From contig NC_079969.1 in the NCBI RefSeq assembly GCF_029852145.1, positions 14,629,142 to 14,693,141 of the forward strand: 64,000 bases of DNA, in the 5' to 3' direction. Positions within the stretch are counted from its first letter, which is position 1. Each line of letters begins with the position of its first letter. Positions 10,430 through 20,687 of this stretch are shown in pieces. A program made the translations under genes and the position numbers. This stretch comes from Microplitis mediator. Its lineage: Eukaryota > Arthropoda > Insecta > Hymenoptera > Braconidae. The notes under the pieces are model-generated. The model was not told the origin of the DNA and made no database searches. It saw nothing but the letters and a program-made list of their open reading frames with translations.

Positions 10430-10619
10430 CATTATTCCAAGTAATTATTACCATAACGGTATATGGACTGATATTTCATAAACGTACTAGAAAAGGTTAC
10501 CATAATCTTCTCTCCATGTACTATTAAGAGAATTATAGCTACATTGTCTATACACTTAACATAAGGGTGCTTATACTAATATATTAATTTTTTTTTGTAA
10601 ATTTTATATCTCAATTTAC

Positions 10620-10756
10620 CTTTATTTCTTTTTTTTCGTTGCTTTTATTAGCATTGTTTTGGAATGAATTTTTAGTAGTATTTCCGTTTTGTTGGGCGTA
10701 TAGAATTTTCAAATGGTCAACAACATTTTCCAGGAAATTGATATAATCGAGTGTAA
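10620..10756 (-). CDS. BEN-domain gene, exon upstream of the BEN exon
   Basis: A minus-strand acceptor (CAATTTGACAG) is followed by a 137-base exon entering in phase 1 and leaving in phase 0 at AAG/GTAAAT, a good donor. It reads TLDYINFLENVVDHLKILYA, then QQNGNTTKNSFQNNANKSNEKKEIK. The first part looks helical; the rest is an Asn/Lys-rich linker. It joins in phase to 8345-8546 downstream and to 13608-13770 upstream. The phase agreement at both ends is the main evidence that it is real, because the frame itself is short. Confidence 0.55.
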
Positions 10757-10913
10757 CTGTCAAATTGAAGGGAAATGTTACAATTACTGTTGTAATAAAA
10801 ACATGATAGTAATAAGACGATATATACAAAGACATTCACTTCATAAATATTCAAATGAATGTTTGTAGACTACGAGAAAAGTAGGGAAACCCTTCCTACT
10901 TTTATATATATAT

Positions 10914-11738
10914 TAGGGTGCGTCATTTCAGAGCAACATTTTTTTTTTTTTAAATGCATGGAGAAAAAATCATAGTTCAACAAAAAAAAAAAAAATTTTC
11001 GCGCAAGAAAAAAAATTCTATGTCGATTACAGACCTAGCTCATTGAAAAATTCGATTTCCTTTACGACTAGTTTCAAGATGATGTCCGAGTGTATGTATG
11101 TGTGTATGTACGTATGTAAATATCTGTAACTTTTGAACGAATGAACCGATTTTGACTTCCAAGGTGGCATTCGACGCGGCTTGTTAATATCTACACAGAA
11201 AAAACAGATATCTTGTCAAGAAAATATTTTTGAAGACAAACGTTTTCGGGAACCAAATCAAGATTTTCTTGAGCCAAGAGAATTCGTCTTGGTTGGAGAC
11301 GATTTCTACTTTATCTGAGAAAATTTAGGTCTCCAAAAAAATTTTCTTGAATCAAGAATATTTACCTTCAGTCGAGAATTTTTTTTTTGTGTGTACAGGC
11401 TGTGAAAAATTGAGCTTGGTCGGTACTCCGATAACTTTTGAACAGATGGATTTATCAAAAAATGATAAGAGACCATTTTTGTAGAGCGTTCAATTTCCTA
11501 CAAAAATATGTATTAGACTATTCGATCTATCGATCTGTTAACGAGTTAAAAATACTCAAAGCTTAAAAAAAAATGTTCCCGTGTTATTTAGATGGGAAAT
11601 CGAATTTTTCAATGAGCTAGGTCTGTAATCAACATAGAATTTTTTTTCTTGGGTGAAAAATTTTTTTTTTTGTGTTGAACTATGATTTTTTCCACAAGCA
11701 ATTAAAAAAAAAATGTCGCTCTGAAATGACGCACCCTA
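10914..11738. mobile_element. TA-flanked TIR element (GGGTGCGTCATTTC ends)
   Basis: TAGGGTGCGTCATTTCAGAG mirrors CTCTGAAATGACGCACCCTA. Inner arms around GACCTAGCTCATTGAAAAAT also pair. TA lies at both borders inside ATAT-rich flanks, as in Tc1/mariner-type targets. The interior shares GATGATGTCCGAGTGTATG and the CGACGCGGCTTGTTAAT block with the CTTCCCGC-ended family, so it is a chimera or a relative. A 200-bp MITE is nested at 11194-11393. Confidence 0.8.
11194..11393 (+). mobile_element. 200-bp MITE with clean TA duplication
   Basis: CACAGAAAAAACAGATATC to TTTTTTTTTTGTGTG, with TA on each side, interrupts a block that is uninterrupted in related copies (GGCTTGTTAAT...). This gives exact borders. 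An inverted second copy lies at 8010-8214. Confidence 0.8.
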
Positions 11739-11892
11739 ATATATATGTTAAGTAGTAAAAAATATTACCTACATGGTAAATTTTAAAATAAGACATTTAA
11801 ACATTGATGCTAATGAAAGTATAGTCTACGATTACGATGTTAACGTCGTAAATTTTAGTGAAATTTTCTTTTCGTGTATACTAGACTGTGTC

Positions 11893-13060
11893 ATAAAAAA
11901 ATTTTTTTTTTTTAATTAAATACATCTCAAAAGTTACTTTGATACAAAACAAAAATCCTCCTAAAATCTCAGATGTTTCTAAAAAATTGAGATGGTGCAC
12001 GGGGGGGGGGCCTCTTTCCCATTTAAAATACGCTTAAAAAAATTTTTGTTTTCTATTTTGTAAATAACTATGTGAAATATTTGTTTCAGATTTTTGAATC
12101 CTGAAATCTGGTAGGAAATTAAATTCTCTACAAAAAAGATTTTTTGTGTCATACGTTCAAAGTTGATAGCCAAAAAATCATAGAGGTTGAAACTTAGGGA
12201 AAAAATATCACATTTTTAAGATGAATACAATTTTTTTGTTTTTTATTCGTTACCTATAGTTGCTATATCAGGATTTTGTTTTTATTATTTTGCAATTTAA
12301 GTCCTAACAAGAAATGTAATTATCTACAAACTTGGTCTTTAGAGTCGTTTTAATAGAGCTCATAGAAAGAAAGTTACAGAGCTCTAAAGTTGAGAAAAAT
12401 TTAATTATTGAGAATCAAAATTTTGCAGTCTAATATTATTTTGACGGATTATAAATCTAAAGAACATAGATACAATGAACCTGAATTTTTAATTTCAATT
12501 ACAATTTAATTTTGTGGAAATATAAAAAAAAAAAATTTTTTTTCTCATTAATTCAATCTTACTCAACTTTAGAGCTCTGTAACTTACATTCTATGAGCTC
12601 TATTAAAACGACTTTAAGGACCATTTTTGCAGATAATTACATTTCTTATAAGGACTTCAATTGCAAAATAATAAAAAACAGAAACCCTGCTAGTTAACGA
12701 ATAAAAAACGAAAAAATTGTATTCATGTTAAAAATTCGATTGTTTCTCCTTAAGTTCAACCTCTATGACTTGTTTGTTATCAACTTTGAACGTATGATAC
12801 AAAAGATCTTTTTTGTAGAGATTTTAATTTCCTACAAGAACTCAGAATTGATGAATAGGAAAAAGAATATTTCCCATAGTTATTTACAAAATAGAAAACA
12901 AACATTTTTTTCAATGTATTTTAAATGGAAAATGGGAGCCCCCCCCTCACGTGTGCCAGCTCAATTTTTGAGATGCAAAACTGACATTTTAGGAGGATTT
13001 TTTTTTTTTTATAAAAGTTATTTTTGGAAAGTATTTAATTAAAAAAAAAAAAAAAAAATA
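11893..13060. mobile_element. Foldback element, ~1.17 kb
   Basis: Long inverted arms pair from TTTTTAATTAAATAC at both ends, through AAAATCCTCC, a GGGGGGCCTC / GGAGCCCCCCC block and AACTTTGAACGTATGA, to AAATTGTATTCAT-like inner sequence. The small open frames on both strands at 11979-12173 and 12725-13042 are the same arm read twice and are not genes. Confidence 0.8.
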
Positions 13061-13554
13061 GCATGCTACATACCTAGGGAGAAAAATAGAAAATGCGACC
13101 CGCACAATATTATCGCGAAATCCGATGGTTTTACTGTCTTCCCGAGGTACGTATACATTTTTTCATCACTGCAGGATGGGAAATTCAATTATCATAAAAA
13201 TTGTATTTAAAATATTAATAATATAGCCAATAGTTACTACGGACTGTGATTGATTTTATTATGATGTTTAAAAAATTCCATTTTATACAAGTCATTAGGA
13301 TTGTTTGTTTTTTCTTTATCGGTTACCGTCCCATTAGGGCCACGTGCCTAAAATCATTAGGTTAAACAATAAATTATCAATAAATTTGACTTTTGAAAAA
13401 AAATTTTTAAGCATGCGAATTTATTTTTCTTAAGCATTTAACCGGAAAGGACTATATATTTTTAATCTTTTCAAATAAGGAACGCAAGCGAATTTCCCAT
13501 CAAGGTGTGACAAAATAATCATATATTATTATTGTAATGAATATTATTATAATT

Positions 13555-13557
13555 ATA

Positions 13558-13606
<49 letters not shown>
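13555..13606. repeat. (TTA)n microsatellite
   Basis: About 17 TTA units on the plus strand, directly beside the donor of the exon at 13608-13770. Read through, it gives a poly-Asn tail that is intronic if the donor is used. Confidence 0.95.
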
Positions 13607-13607
<1 letters not shown>

Positions 13608-13770
13608 TGTAGGGAACTCCATTATCATCGCATCCATTATTTACGCCATTTTTTCCATCAACAATGGTACCAGATGGTCCAGGAATCGATTCATCCGGAA
13701 AATTCTCATTCATTGATTCAATCGATGTTGTAGTATCACTCGACGAAGATTCGAGATTCGAAGTAAATAA
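13608..13770 (-). CDS. BEN-domain gene, Ser/Asp-rich exon
   Basis: On the minus strand an acceptor (TTTTTTGTAAAG) opens a 163-base exon (phase 0 in, phase 1 out at TACA/GTAATA). It reads LFTSNLESSSSDTTTSIESM, then NENFPDESIPGPSGTIVDGK and NGVNNGCDDNGVPY. It is hydrophilic and probably disordered, as linkers in nuclear proteins often are. Joined to 10620-10756 the single leftover base completes a codon without a stop. The poly-Asn run seen if translation continues past the donor is the TTA microsatellite. Confidence 0.5.
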
Positions 13771-14056
13771 CTTTACAAAAAAGATGACATTAATAAATCG
13801 TACTTTGCTAAAAATTGCGAGTTAGTAAGGATTTTATTTTAGTCTTAGTTAACTCCATTACTCGTTATTCGGGAGTATAAGAAAAATTGCTTTGCGTAGA
13901 AAATAAATAACGTTTTTTTTTTCAGCGGAGAAATTTTGGAGTAATTTGGATTTTACTTAAGTCAGCATTTACTCCAATCCGCAATTTAAATGATAAAATG
14001 AACTTAGATTTTATAGAAAGTAAATTTTATGAAAAATAGTTAATAAAATGATACAT

Positions 14057-14688
14057 TTAAGGCAGTACTCTACTTTGAGCGTGCAAAAAAAAGCTATTTT
14101 TTATAAATTTTTTATGTTATTATGAATAAAGATATACATGGAGGGTTTGTTAGGCTTAATAAATACACTATTGCAATACATTAAAAAAATTTTTATCATA
14201 TATTTTATACATTTTTAACATACAAAAACATCATTTAAATATAACGCCTCGATTAGTAGGTGCGTCTGCGCGTGGTGTTAAAATTTAAAAAATGAACAAG
14301 TTGAAACAAAAAATTTTTGAATTTTCAGATTCAACATATCTCTAGCAACCGGCTAAACTAGGATCATTGCATGTACATAAAATATCCTAGTTCAGCCGGT
14401 TGCTAGAGATATATTAAATCGGAAAATTCAAAAATTTTTTGTTTCAACTTGTTCATTTTTTAAATTTTAACATCAAGCGCAGACGCACCTACTACTCGAG
14501 GCGTTATATTCAAATGATGTTTTTGTATGTTAAAAATGTATAAAATATATAATAAAAATTTTTTGAATGTACTGCAATATTGTATTTATCAAGCCTAACA
14601 AACCCTCCATGTATATCTTTATTCATAATAACAAAAAATTATAAAAAATAGATTTTTTTTGCACTCTCAAAGTAGAATACTGCCTTAA
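14057..14688. mobile_element. Near-perfect 632-bp palindrome flanked by TTAA
   Basis: TTAAGGCAGTACTCTACTTTG at the left mirrors CAAAGTAGAATACTGCCTTAA at the right, and the two halves pair almost continuously to a short centre near 14370 (GGATCATTGCATGTAC...ATCC). TTAA at both borders is the target duplication typical of piggyBac-type elements. No coding content, so a hairpin MITE. Confidence 0.85.
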
Positions 14689-14964
14689 GTATGAACAGTT
14701 AAATGTAATTTATTTCTTGGAAATTATTACATCACTGTATTACATAAAGAATATTCTATTGCATAAAAAGAAAATTCATTACAATTTTTTTAAAAAACAT
14801 TTATCAATATTTGCAAAATAATGATGAATTTGCTAAAAAATCCACAAAAGAATATTTTTTACGTTTTATAAGGTAATAGCAAGAATAAAAAAAAATTTTC
14901 TTTCATTAAAACACTACTGAGGGCTTATTGGAAATTGATTTATGTTTTTAAAACTGCCTGTCAA

Positions 14965-15115
14965 TTTACTGTACGCTTATTAGTTCATGAGATATCGATA
15001 ATCGAAGGCAAAGGGATCATTTTCCCTTAAGCGGCTGATATCTCAGCAATAAATTGTCGTACAAAACGAAAAAAAAAAAAAAAAAATTGAAGCAAAATGA
15101 TCAGGCTAAATGACT
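14965..15115. repeat. Diverged fragment related to the 1.6-3.0 kb foldback
   Basis: TTCATGAGATATCGATAATCG and GGCTGATATCTCAGC resemble the inner arm of the 1589-3062 element. Only one arm is present. Confidence 0.45.
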
Positions 15116-15282
15116 GACACTGGTTTAGTTCTGAAAAATTGTTTTGAGCCCACAGACAAGTTTAAAAAAAACAAAAAAAATTTGAGTGTATATCTGATCA
15201 TTTTTAATGAGTGTGTATTTGATCATACCTCAAATTATTACTTTTGTGAAAATTATAGATAACAGGTATAATTATGATTTAC

Positions 15283-15460
15283 CTGATTTGCAGTTAATTT
15301 TTTTAAATTATAAGTCTGGATTTTTTTCAGAAATTGAAGTGTCACCACTGTCTGAAGACGTATCTGAATCGATGAAGTTAAATTTTCTTAATTTTTTTAC
15401 AGTTGTCATCAAATTGGCAGAATTATTAGGTATACTACTTTCTGGCAACGTTTCAAATTG
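15283..15460 (-). CDS. BEN-domain gene, Ser/Asp-rich exon with frame break
   Basis: After the acceptor TTTTTTTAATAG the minus strand reads QFETLPESSIPNNSANLMTT, then VKKLRKFNFIDSDTSSDSGD and TSISEKNPDL before TAA at about 15308. A good donor (AAATCAG/GTAAATC) lies 25 bases further on. The exon is 178 bases, one more than a multiple of three, while the next exon (13608) needs phase 0. A single extra A in the A7 run just before the stop would explain both, by mutation or sequencing error. The amino-acid style matches neighbouring exons. Alternatively the TAA ends a short isoform. Confidence 0.5.
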
Positions 15461-15569
15461 CTATTAAAAAAATAATTTAATAATAAGAACATTTAGTCTA
15501 GTTCATATTTAAAATAAATTAATATATTTCACGTCGCGTTAAAAAAAAATTCAAAAAAAATCTGAAAAC

Positions 15570-17165
15570 CGGTTGAACCCGCGGGTCAGCCCCAATACTT
15601 CTCGCTATTTTCGAGCTTCTTGAGCTCGAAAATATTATTATTGTATCTTCCACTGCAAAAATATAAGTCATAAAAAAATAACAAGAAATCAAATTATGAG
15701 GCGATTAAAAGAGTGTAAAGATCAAGAGCCGATTTAATTTTTGAAGCATTTGGTCAATTATATTGTGAGTTGTCCGAAAAAAATGTAAAATGTTATTTTC
15801 AATTCTTCGTCACCGATATTTTTCCATCCAATTAACCAGGATCGATGTTTAACGCAGCAACCGACGTATTTTATTGGATTTTAAAGCTGACTAGATTTAA
15901 AAATTGATCGGTTTAGTTATTTCAAAGATATTTGTAATAAACCGTATTCAACGATAACTCTCGAACGAACTAACCGATTGAGATGGTTAATGTGGCAATC
16001 GACGCGTTTTATCAAGTTTTAGAACTGATTAAATTTTAGAATCGATCAATCAATTTTTTTTTGAAAAATTAAAAAAAAAAATTTTTTTTTGTAATTCTCA
16101 ATTATCTCACAGTTTGTTTGATACAATGATGAAATTCACATGAAAGTTAACGGCTGCAAAGCACTTTCGATGGCCGAACAAGCAATTCAAGTCGGATAAT
16201 TAGTTAAAAAGTTTACATACATACATACACACACACATGGTTACCTGCGTTAATATCCCCGGACAAAATATCCCCGACAAAATATCCACGACAAAATATC
16301 CCCCGACATAATATCCACGCGACAAAATATCTCCAGTCAAAATATCTCAGGATAAAATATCTTCATGACAAATTATATGTAGACAAAATATCCACGAATA
16401 TTTACGTTGACCAAAATTTTTAATAAAAGCAATTTAAAATAATAAGAAAGAAATAAGTATGAAACGCTAAAGATTATATTGAACTTCTTTACTAACATTA
16501 ATAAAAATAATTGAATTGAAATACAAAAAAACGTAAACTTATTGATTAATTTAATTACTGTAAAGAATATAATCTATTATCAACTATTAGTAATTACCAA
16601 CTATTTAAGGTCACTTTTCATCAATAGTTTTAGTCAAATTTAATATTAATCATAAATATCTGAATGCATCCGTTTGCAATAAAATTGTGCCCTTTTTTCA
16701 GAGGTTTTGGGTGTGTGTAATCACAAAAATATATGAACACACATACGTGCAATAGGACGTGTCTTTTTTTCAGGTATTTTGTGTGTGTGTAAATACAAAA
16801 ATATCTAAACGCATCCACTTGTAATAAAATTATGCCCTTTTTTCACAAATTTCTTCATCGATTATTCAACGATAGGGATATTTTGTCATGAAGATATTTT
16901 ATCCTGAGATGTTTTGTCGCGGGGATATTTTGTCGCGTGGATATTATGTCAGGGGATATTTTGTCGTGGATATTTTGTCGGGGATATTTTGTCCGGAGAT
17001 ATTAACGCGTGTCACCCACACACATACACCCGGACATTTTGCTGAAAATAGTCAGAAAAGATTCCTATAATTTTTAAACGTTGACATCTGATACAAAATC
17101 GATTTTCGAAAATCGTGGAGAAAAGTTTTAAAAATTTCTAATTGCCTTTGCAGGAAGTTAAAAAT
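15570..17165 (-). mobile_element. CTTCCCGC-family copy, split by a nested element
   Basis: The right terminus appears in reverse at about 15575 (CCCGCGGGTCAGCCCC, then CTCGAAAATA) and the left terminus near 17150 (GGAAGTTAAAAATTG). In between lie two ~160-bp internal units containing ACCGATTGAGATGGTTAATG and CGACGCGTTTTATC. The nested TIR element at 16247-17008 interrupts it. The family is non-coding. Confidence 0.65.
16247..17008. mobile_element. TIR element built of GACAAAATATCC repeats
   Basis: GCGTTAATATCCCCGGACAA mirrors TTGTCCGGAGATATTAACGC. Each arm carries about eight near-tandem copies of a 12-14-base motif, GACAAAATATCC, in the left arm and its complement in the right. The core (16630-16820) has two related ~120-bp blocks around GCATCCRYTTGYAATAAAAT. 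No protein is encoded. Confidence 0.8.
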
Positions 17166-17297
17166 TGAGAAGTTATTGTTTTCGGTCCGACATTTTGAAA
17201 ATTAATTTTTTATCAGATAACGATGTTAAATTTGACTTATTTTACTTCAATTAGTACTAAGTAAGACACGACGATTATAAGATCAATATATATCGAA

Positions 17298-17507
17298 TCA
17301 GTTCAATTCTCGAAAAGATAGATATTCACTGACTATAGATTCTTGAGTTTCCATCAAGCTGTCATGAGAACTAATGCAAGTTTCATCGATTTCTTCAGTG
17401 GTTGCGTCTAGTGGGATAGTTTTTTTATTATATTTCACTCCTACAACATCTTCATCGTCACTGCTGGAGCTTGATTGAATCCTATATTTTGAACGCGTTG
17501 ATTTCTT
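17298..17507 (-). CDS. BEN-domain gene, candidate Ser/Asp/Glu-rich exon
   Basis: After an acceptor (AATTTTTTAG) the minus strand is open in phase 0 and reads KKSTRSKYRIQSSSSSDDED, then VVGVKYNKKTIPLDATTEEI and DETCISSHDSLMETQESIVS, with TGA at 17298. The upstream exon at 18704-18915 leaves in phase 0, so they can join. Its donor is unclear: GTCAGT about 30 bases before the stop is in phase 0 but has C at +3. If unspliced it would end the protein before the BEN domain. Function of this acidic linker is unknown. Confidence 0.42.
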   Translation of the reverse strand, partial: KKSTRSKYRIQSSSSSDDEDVVGVKYNKKTIPLDATTEEIDETCISSHDSLMETQESIVSEYLSFRELN

Positions 17508-17885
17508 CTAAAAAATTCGAATTAAGAATAAATTATGTTTAATAAAAACCAAAAACAAATTTTAAAAAACCGAAAAAAATATTTGTAGCAATGTTTATAC
17601 ATTTTTTTTATTTATTGCGAACAAATTTTGAATATTTCGAAATTACTTGAACGTTTGAAATCATGTTCAGATCAATGCTCAAAAATTTAGTTTTCATCAC
17701 TCGAGTCAAAAAATCAAACCTCCCTTAAACCTTCCATACCCGGTAAAGACCCGTTTGAACAACCACAAGTCGCAATGAGACTGAACTTCTCTATCCTCAT
17801 ATCGTTAATCTCATGTTTGAGTTCAGAATTCAACCTCGTTTAAAATCACGAACCTCATCTATAGTTTCATAAAAATTTCAAGTCA

Positions 17886-18125
17886 ACAATGAGAAAAAAA
17901 AACTTTTTTCAAGTATCTATATGTTTGTATCCTACCGAGAAAACTATCTGTTTAATCTTAGTAAAAATATACTCCAACCAAGTGTATTTTCTTAAAATAA
18001 GTATAGAAATTCTGAAATCAAGAAAATATTACTTAGTTGGAGTATATATTTACTGTGATCAAACAAATATTTACTCGGTAAGATACAAACATACAGATGC
18101 TTGAAAACATTTTTTCTTTCTCAGT
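17886..18125. mobile_element. 240-bp foldback MITE
   Basis: Outer CAATGAGAAAAAAAAACTTTT and inner TATGTTTGTATCCTACCGAG on the left mirror CTCGGTAAGATACAAACATA and TTTCTTTCTCAGTG on the right. The open frame across it is a chance reading of the hairpin. Confidence 0.75.
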
Positions 18126-18703
18126 GAACCAATTTCAATTCATTTGGACCTTTTAGGCTTCATTTTTTATTCAACAAAAGTATCATTGAAATAAATAACA
18201 ATTGAATTATACACGAGAAGAGAGTTAGCGGTTTAAAATACTTTGCGAGTATCGTCCCCGATGATATTCCATGGTTGTAGTCTATGTCTCGTCAATAATT
18301 TTTTAGATAATTTTTCAGGTGAAATTCACTGGTAGATGCAGCACATAAAATAAATTGATAAATCATGTCCTCCCCGGTCAAAAAAATAACTTACATTCGA
18401 CTTGTTTAAGCAGCAAATCAAAATCAAATGTGATGTTTATTGATCTTTGACTCAGTTAACTTAAATTTAAAATTCAAACCGCAGAGATTCAAATGAATTT
18501 ATAATTCGCCTCGAAACGAAAATAAACGCAGTGTATAAGTTCAAATGAGGCTTTAGAATATATTTGTAAAATACACACATTCAACATCAATTAAACTTTT
18601 ACAGCTTAAATTGAAGGTGGAAATTGAGGTTCAAATTTTCGGCTCAAGCAGTTATTCATGTTTTCAGGTTCAAGGAAAAATGAAAAATCTCATGTTGAAT
18701 TAC
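18126..18703. other. Unassigned intronic spacer
   Basis: AT-rich sequence without recognisable repeats or coding signals; presumed intron of the minus-strand gene. Confidence 0.3.
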
Positions 18704-18915
18704 CTTTATTACAGTGTCTGTTGATCTCTGATTAAACATATTTTCATTATTGATACATGTTATTTTTTTGGTTAATGAACAAATATCTCTTATTGTTATA
18801 TTTTTATTTTGTTTTGAATTTTGATGTTCAACATCAACAGTCTTCTTTGTGGGCTTTTTCAGATCGAAGGTTTTCGCCTTGTTTAAAAGCATTTTACCTG
18901 AATCATCGCTGTTTT
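18704..18915 (-). CDS. BEN-domain gene, Lys/Asn-rich exon
   Basis: A minus-strand acceptor (ATATGATTTTAG) and donor (ATAAAG/GTAATT) enclose 212 bases entering in phase 1 and leaving in phase 0. It reads NSDDSGKMLLNKAKTFDLKK, then PTKKTVDVEHQNSKQNKNIT and IRDICSLTKKITCINNENMF. It is hydrophilic and low-complexity like its neighbours. It can be joined from the GGAA/GTAATA site at the end of the exon remnant near 19.77 kb and to 17507 downstream. Confidence 0.45.
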
Positions 18916-18990
18916 CTAAAATCATATGGGATTTGCATTTTTAATAAAAATGAAAAGGGTAATAATTACAATTCATAAAAGTAATTCTAC

Positions 18991-19093
18991 AGTAAAAAGT
19001 TTAGTTTCTGATAGGTTGATTTTTTTGCCTTCTGAAGACACGAGCTTTTCGAATTGTCCGCAGTCGATCTCATCAGCAACAATTGTCATTTGT
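18991..19093 (-). CDS. Possible extra exon of the minus-strand gene
   Basis: Between a CATTTAAG acceptor and an ACT/GTAGAA donor the minus strand reads MTIVADEIDCGQFEKLVSSE, then GKKINLSETKLFT. Its phases do not match the neighbouring exons as drawn, so it may be alternative, mis-bounded or chance. Confidence 0.22.
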
Positions 19094-19762
19094 CTTAAAT
19101 GATCATGGATACAGAAAAAATAAATGAATGTAATTAATATGAAGAGAAATTGTTTTGTAAAAAAAAAAGAAAAGCCATTGAAGATTCAAACTATCACATG
19201 TGAAACTAAATCAATTTCGAACGCTGTAAAAATACTAAAATGTGGACACTAGATCAAAATTAATCTTTTTTAGGTAACCCCAATATGTTTAGAACAATAA
19301 TGCATAAACAACCGATTCATGTCTTAAAGTTAAACTTTAGTCAAAGACTAGATCTACTAATTCCGTCCAATGTTTTCTAATTCGTAGGATTCTGATCCCG
19401 AAAAAAATAAAAAATTTTTCATCTCTCGCGAATAGGAAGTAGATAATCGACCGTTAACGGACCGTTCATTCAAAACAATAATAAATTAATAAATCAATTG
19501 ACGGGATAAAAAAGTCAAATGCTATCAAGGGCTAAAAAACCTTGTTTGACAAGTCAGAATAATTTTTTTCATCCCATACACAAGCCAGAAATGCATGTAT
19601 AATCTGTAAGAATTTTAAAAGAATTATTGATAATATATTTATGTCAGATTGAGCAGAACAGAAGTCGAATGCGCTTAAAATATCGGAGTATCGATAAAGA
19701 AGACAAGATAATTTTTTGATCATCTCTACAGACTAAAAGTGAAATCGTTATTGTTGTTTTAC

Positions 19763-19867
19763 GTTATTCTTTGAGTTGGCATGTTTGTTGTCTTTATTAC
19801 TTCCGTCAAATACATTTTTATTTTTTATATTAACGTGTTCAGTTTTGTCCAGGTGCTCATCTATCTT
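19763..19867 (-). pseudogene. BEN-domain gene, exon remainder beyond a transposon insertion
   Basis: Directly on the far side of the inserted repeat (19868-20687) the minus strand is open and reads KIDEHLDKTEHVNIKNKNVF, then DGSNKDNKHANSKNN. Donor candidates are GGAA/GTAATA (phase 1, fits the exon at 18915) and AATAAC/GTAAAA. It looks like the 3' part of the exon that starts at 20862. Confidence 0.4.
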
Positions 19868-20687
19868 TTTTTAACTTCCCGCTAAGAAAATTGTAAATTT
19901 TCAAAAATTCGGGAAGTTATTGGTTTCGGTCCGATTTACGAAAATCGAATTTCCATCAGATGTCGACGTTTCGAGGTCCTAGGAAGCTATCCTGACTAAT
20001 TTCACGATGATGTCCGAGTGTATGTATGTGTGTACGTACGTACGTACGTACGTACGTATGTACGTACGTACGTACGTACGTATGTATGTATGTAAATATT
20101 CATAACTCTTGAACGGATGAACCGATTTTGATCGTTGAGGTGTCATTCGACGCGGCTTGTTAATGTCTTGAGGCCGTAGAAATTTGAACTTAATCGGTAG
20201 GGTGCGTTCAGAGATATTTCAAAAATAAAATTTTTTCAAAAATGTTTTATTTGGATAACTTCCAATTTGCTCGATGGATTGATTCCAAAATCTAATCAGC
20301 TCTAAAACTCTATACGCCGCGTCGAATGCCACCTCAACCATCAAAATCGGTTCATTCGTTCAAGAGAAACCGTTGACGAAAGAATTCAAAAAAAATTTTT
20401 TCCTTGGTTTTTTTGAAATTTCTCAAAAACGGCTGAGTAAATCAATTTCAAAATTCGACCAGCTTTAGAACTTGATAAAACGCGTCGATTGCCACCTCAA
20501 CCATCAAAATCGGTTGATTCGTTCGCGAGATATCGTGGAAGAAAGAAATGCTAAAAAATGGTTTTTTACAAAACAATGGCATACAAAAGTATTTGCGAGC
20601 TCGAAGAGCTCGAAAATATATTCACAATAATGTTTTCGAGCTCAGCGAGCTCGAAAACAGCGGGAAGTTTTGGGGCTGGCCCGCAGG
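19868..20687 (+). mobile_element. CTTCCCGC-family element, fullest copy, inserted in an exon
   Basis: It starts TTAACTTCCCGCTAAGAAAA and ends with CAGCGGGAAGTTTTGGGGCT followed by GGCCCGCAGG; CTTCCCGC and GCGGGAAG form a short inverted repeat. The interior holds a (TACG/TATG)n run at 20030-20095, then two ~160-bp units with AACCGATTTTGATCGTTGAG and CGACGCGGCTTGTTAAT or complements, and a CGAGCTC-rich hairpin. Other copies or fragments: 5145, 15570, 37925 and 59520. No protein is encoded; the short open frames near 20.55-20.83 kb cross its border and are not genes. Confidence 0.7.

Larger units (their letters stand above)
8568..10521. mobile_element. TIR element hosting two nested elements
   Basis: The left end GTACACGGAGAGAAATTTACGG mirrors the right end at about 10505-10521 (CTTCTCTCCATGTAC, with ACCATAAT inside). 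The 1.95-kb span is expanded by insertions at 8721-9436 and 9692-10429. The remaining host element is about 500 bases with repeated ATGGAAATGGTTCCC-like and ATAGGACTAATTC-like palindromic pieces. It is non-coding and lies in an intron of the BEN gene. Confidence 0.6.

Noticed and set aside
11979..13042. Two similar ORFs on opposite strands
   Set aside because: The two arms of one foldback element.
15207..15467. Plus-strand 86-codon ORF
   Set aside because: Antisense to the Ser/Asp-rich exon on the minus strand, which has splice sites and the composition of neighbouring exons.
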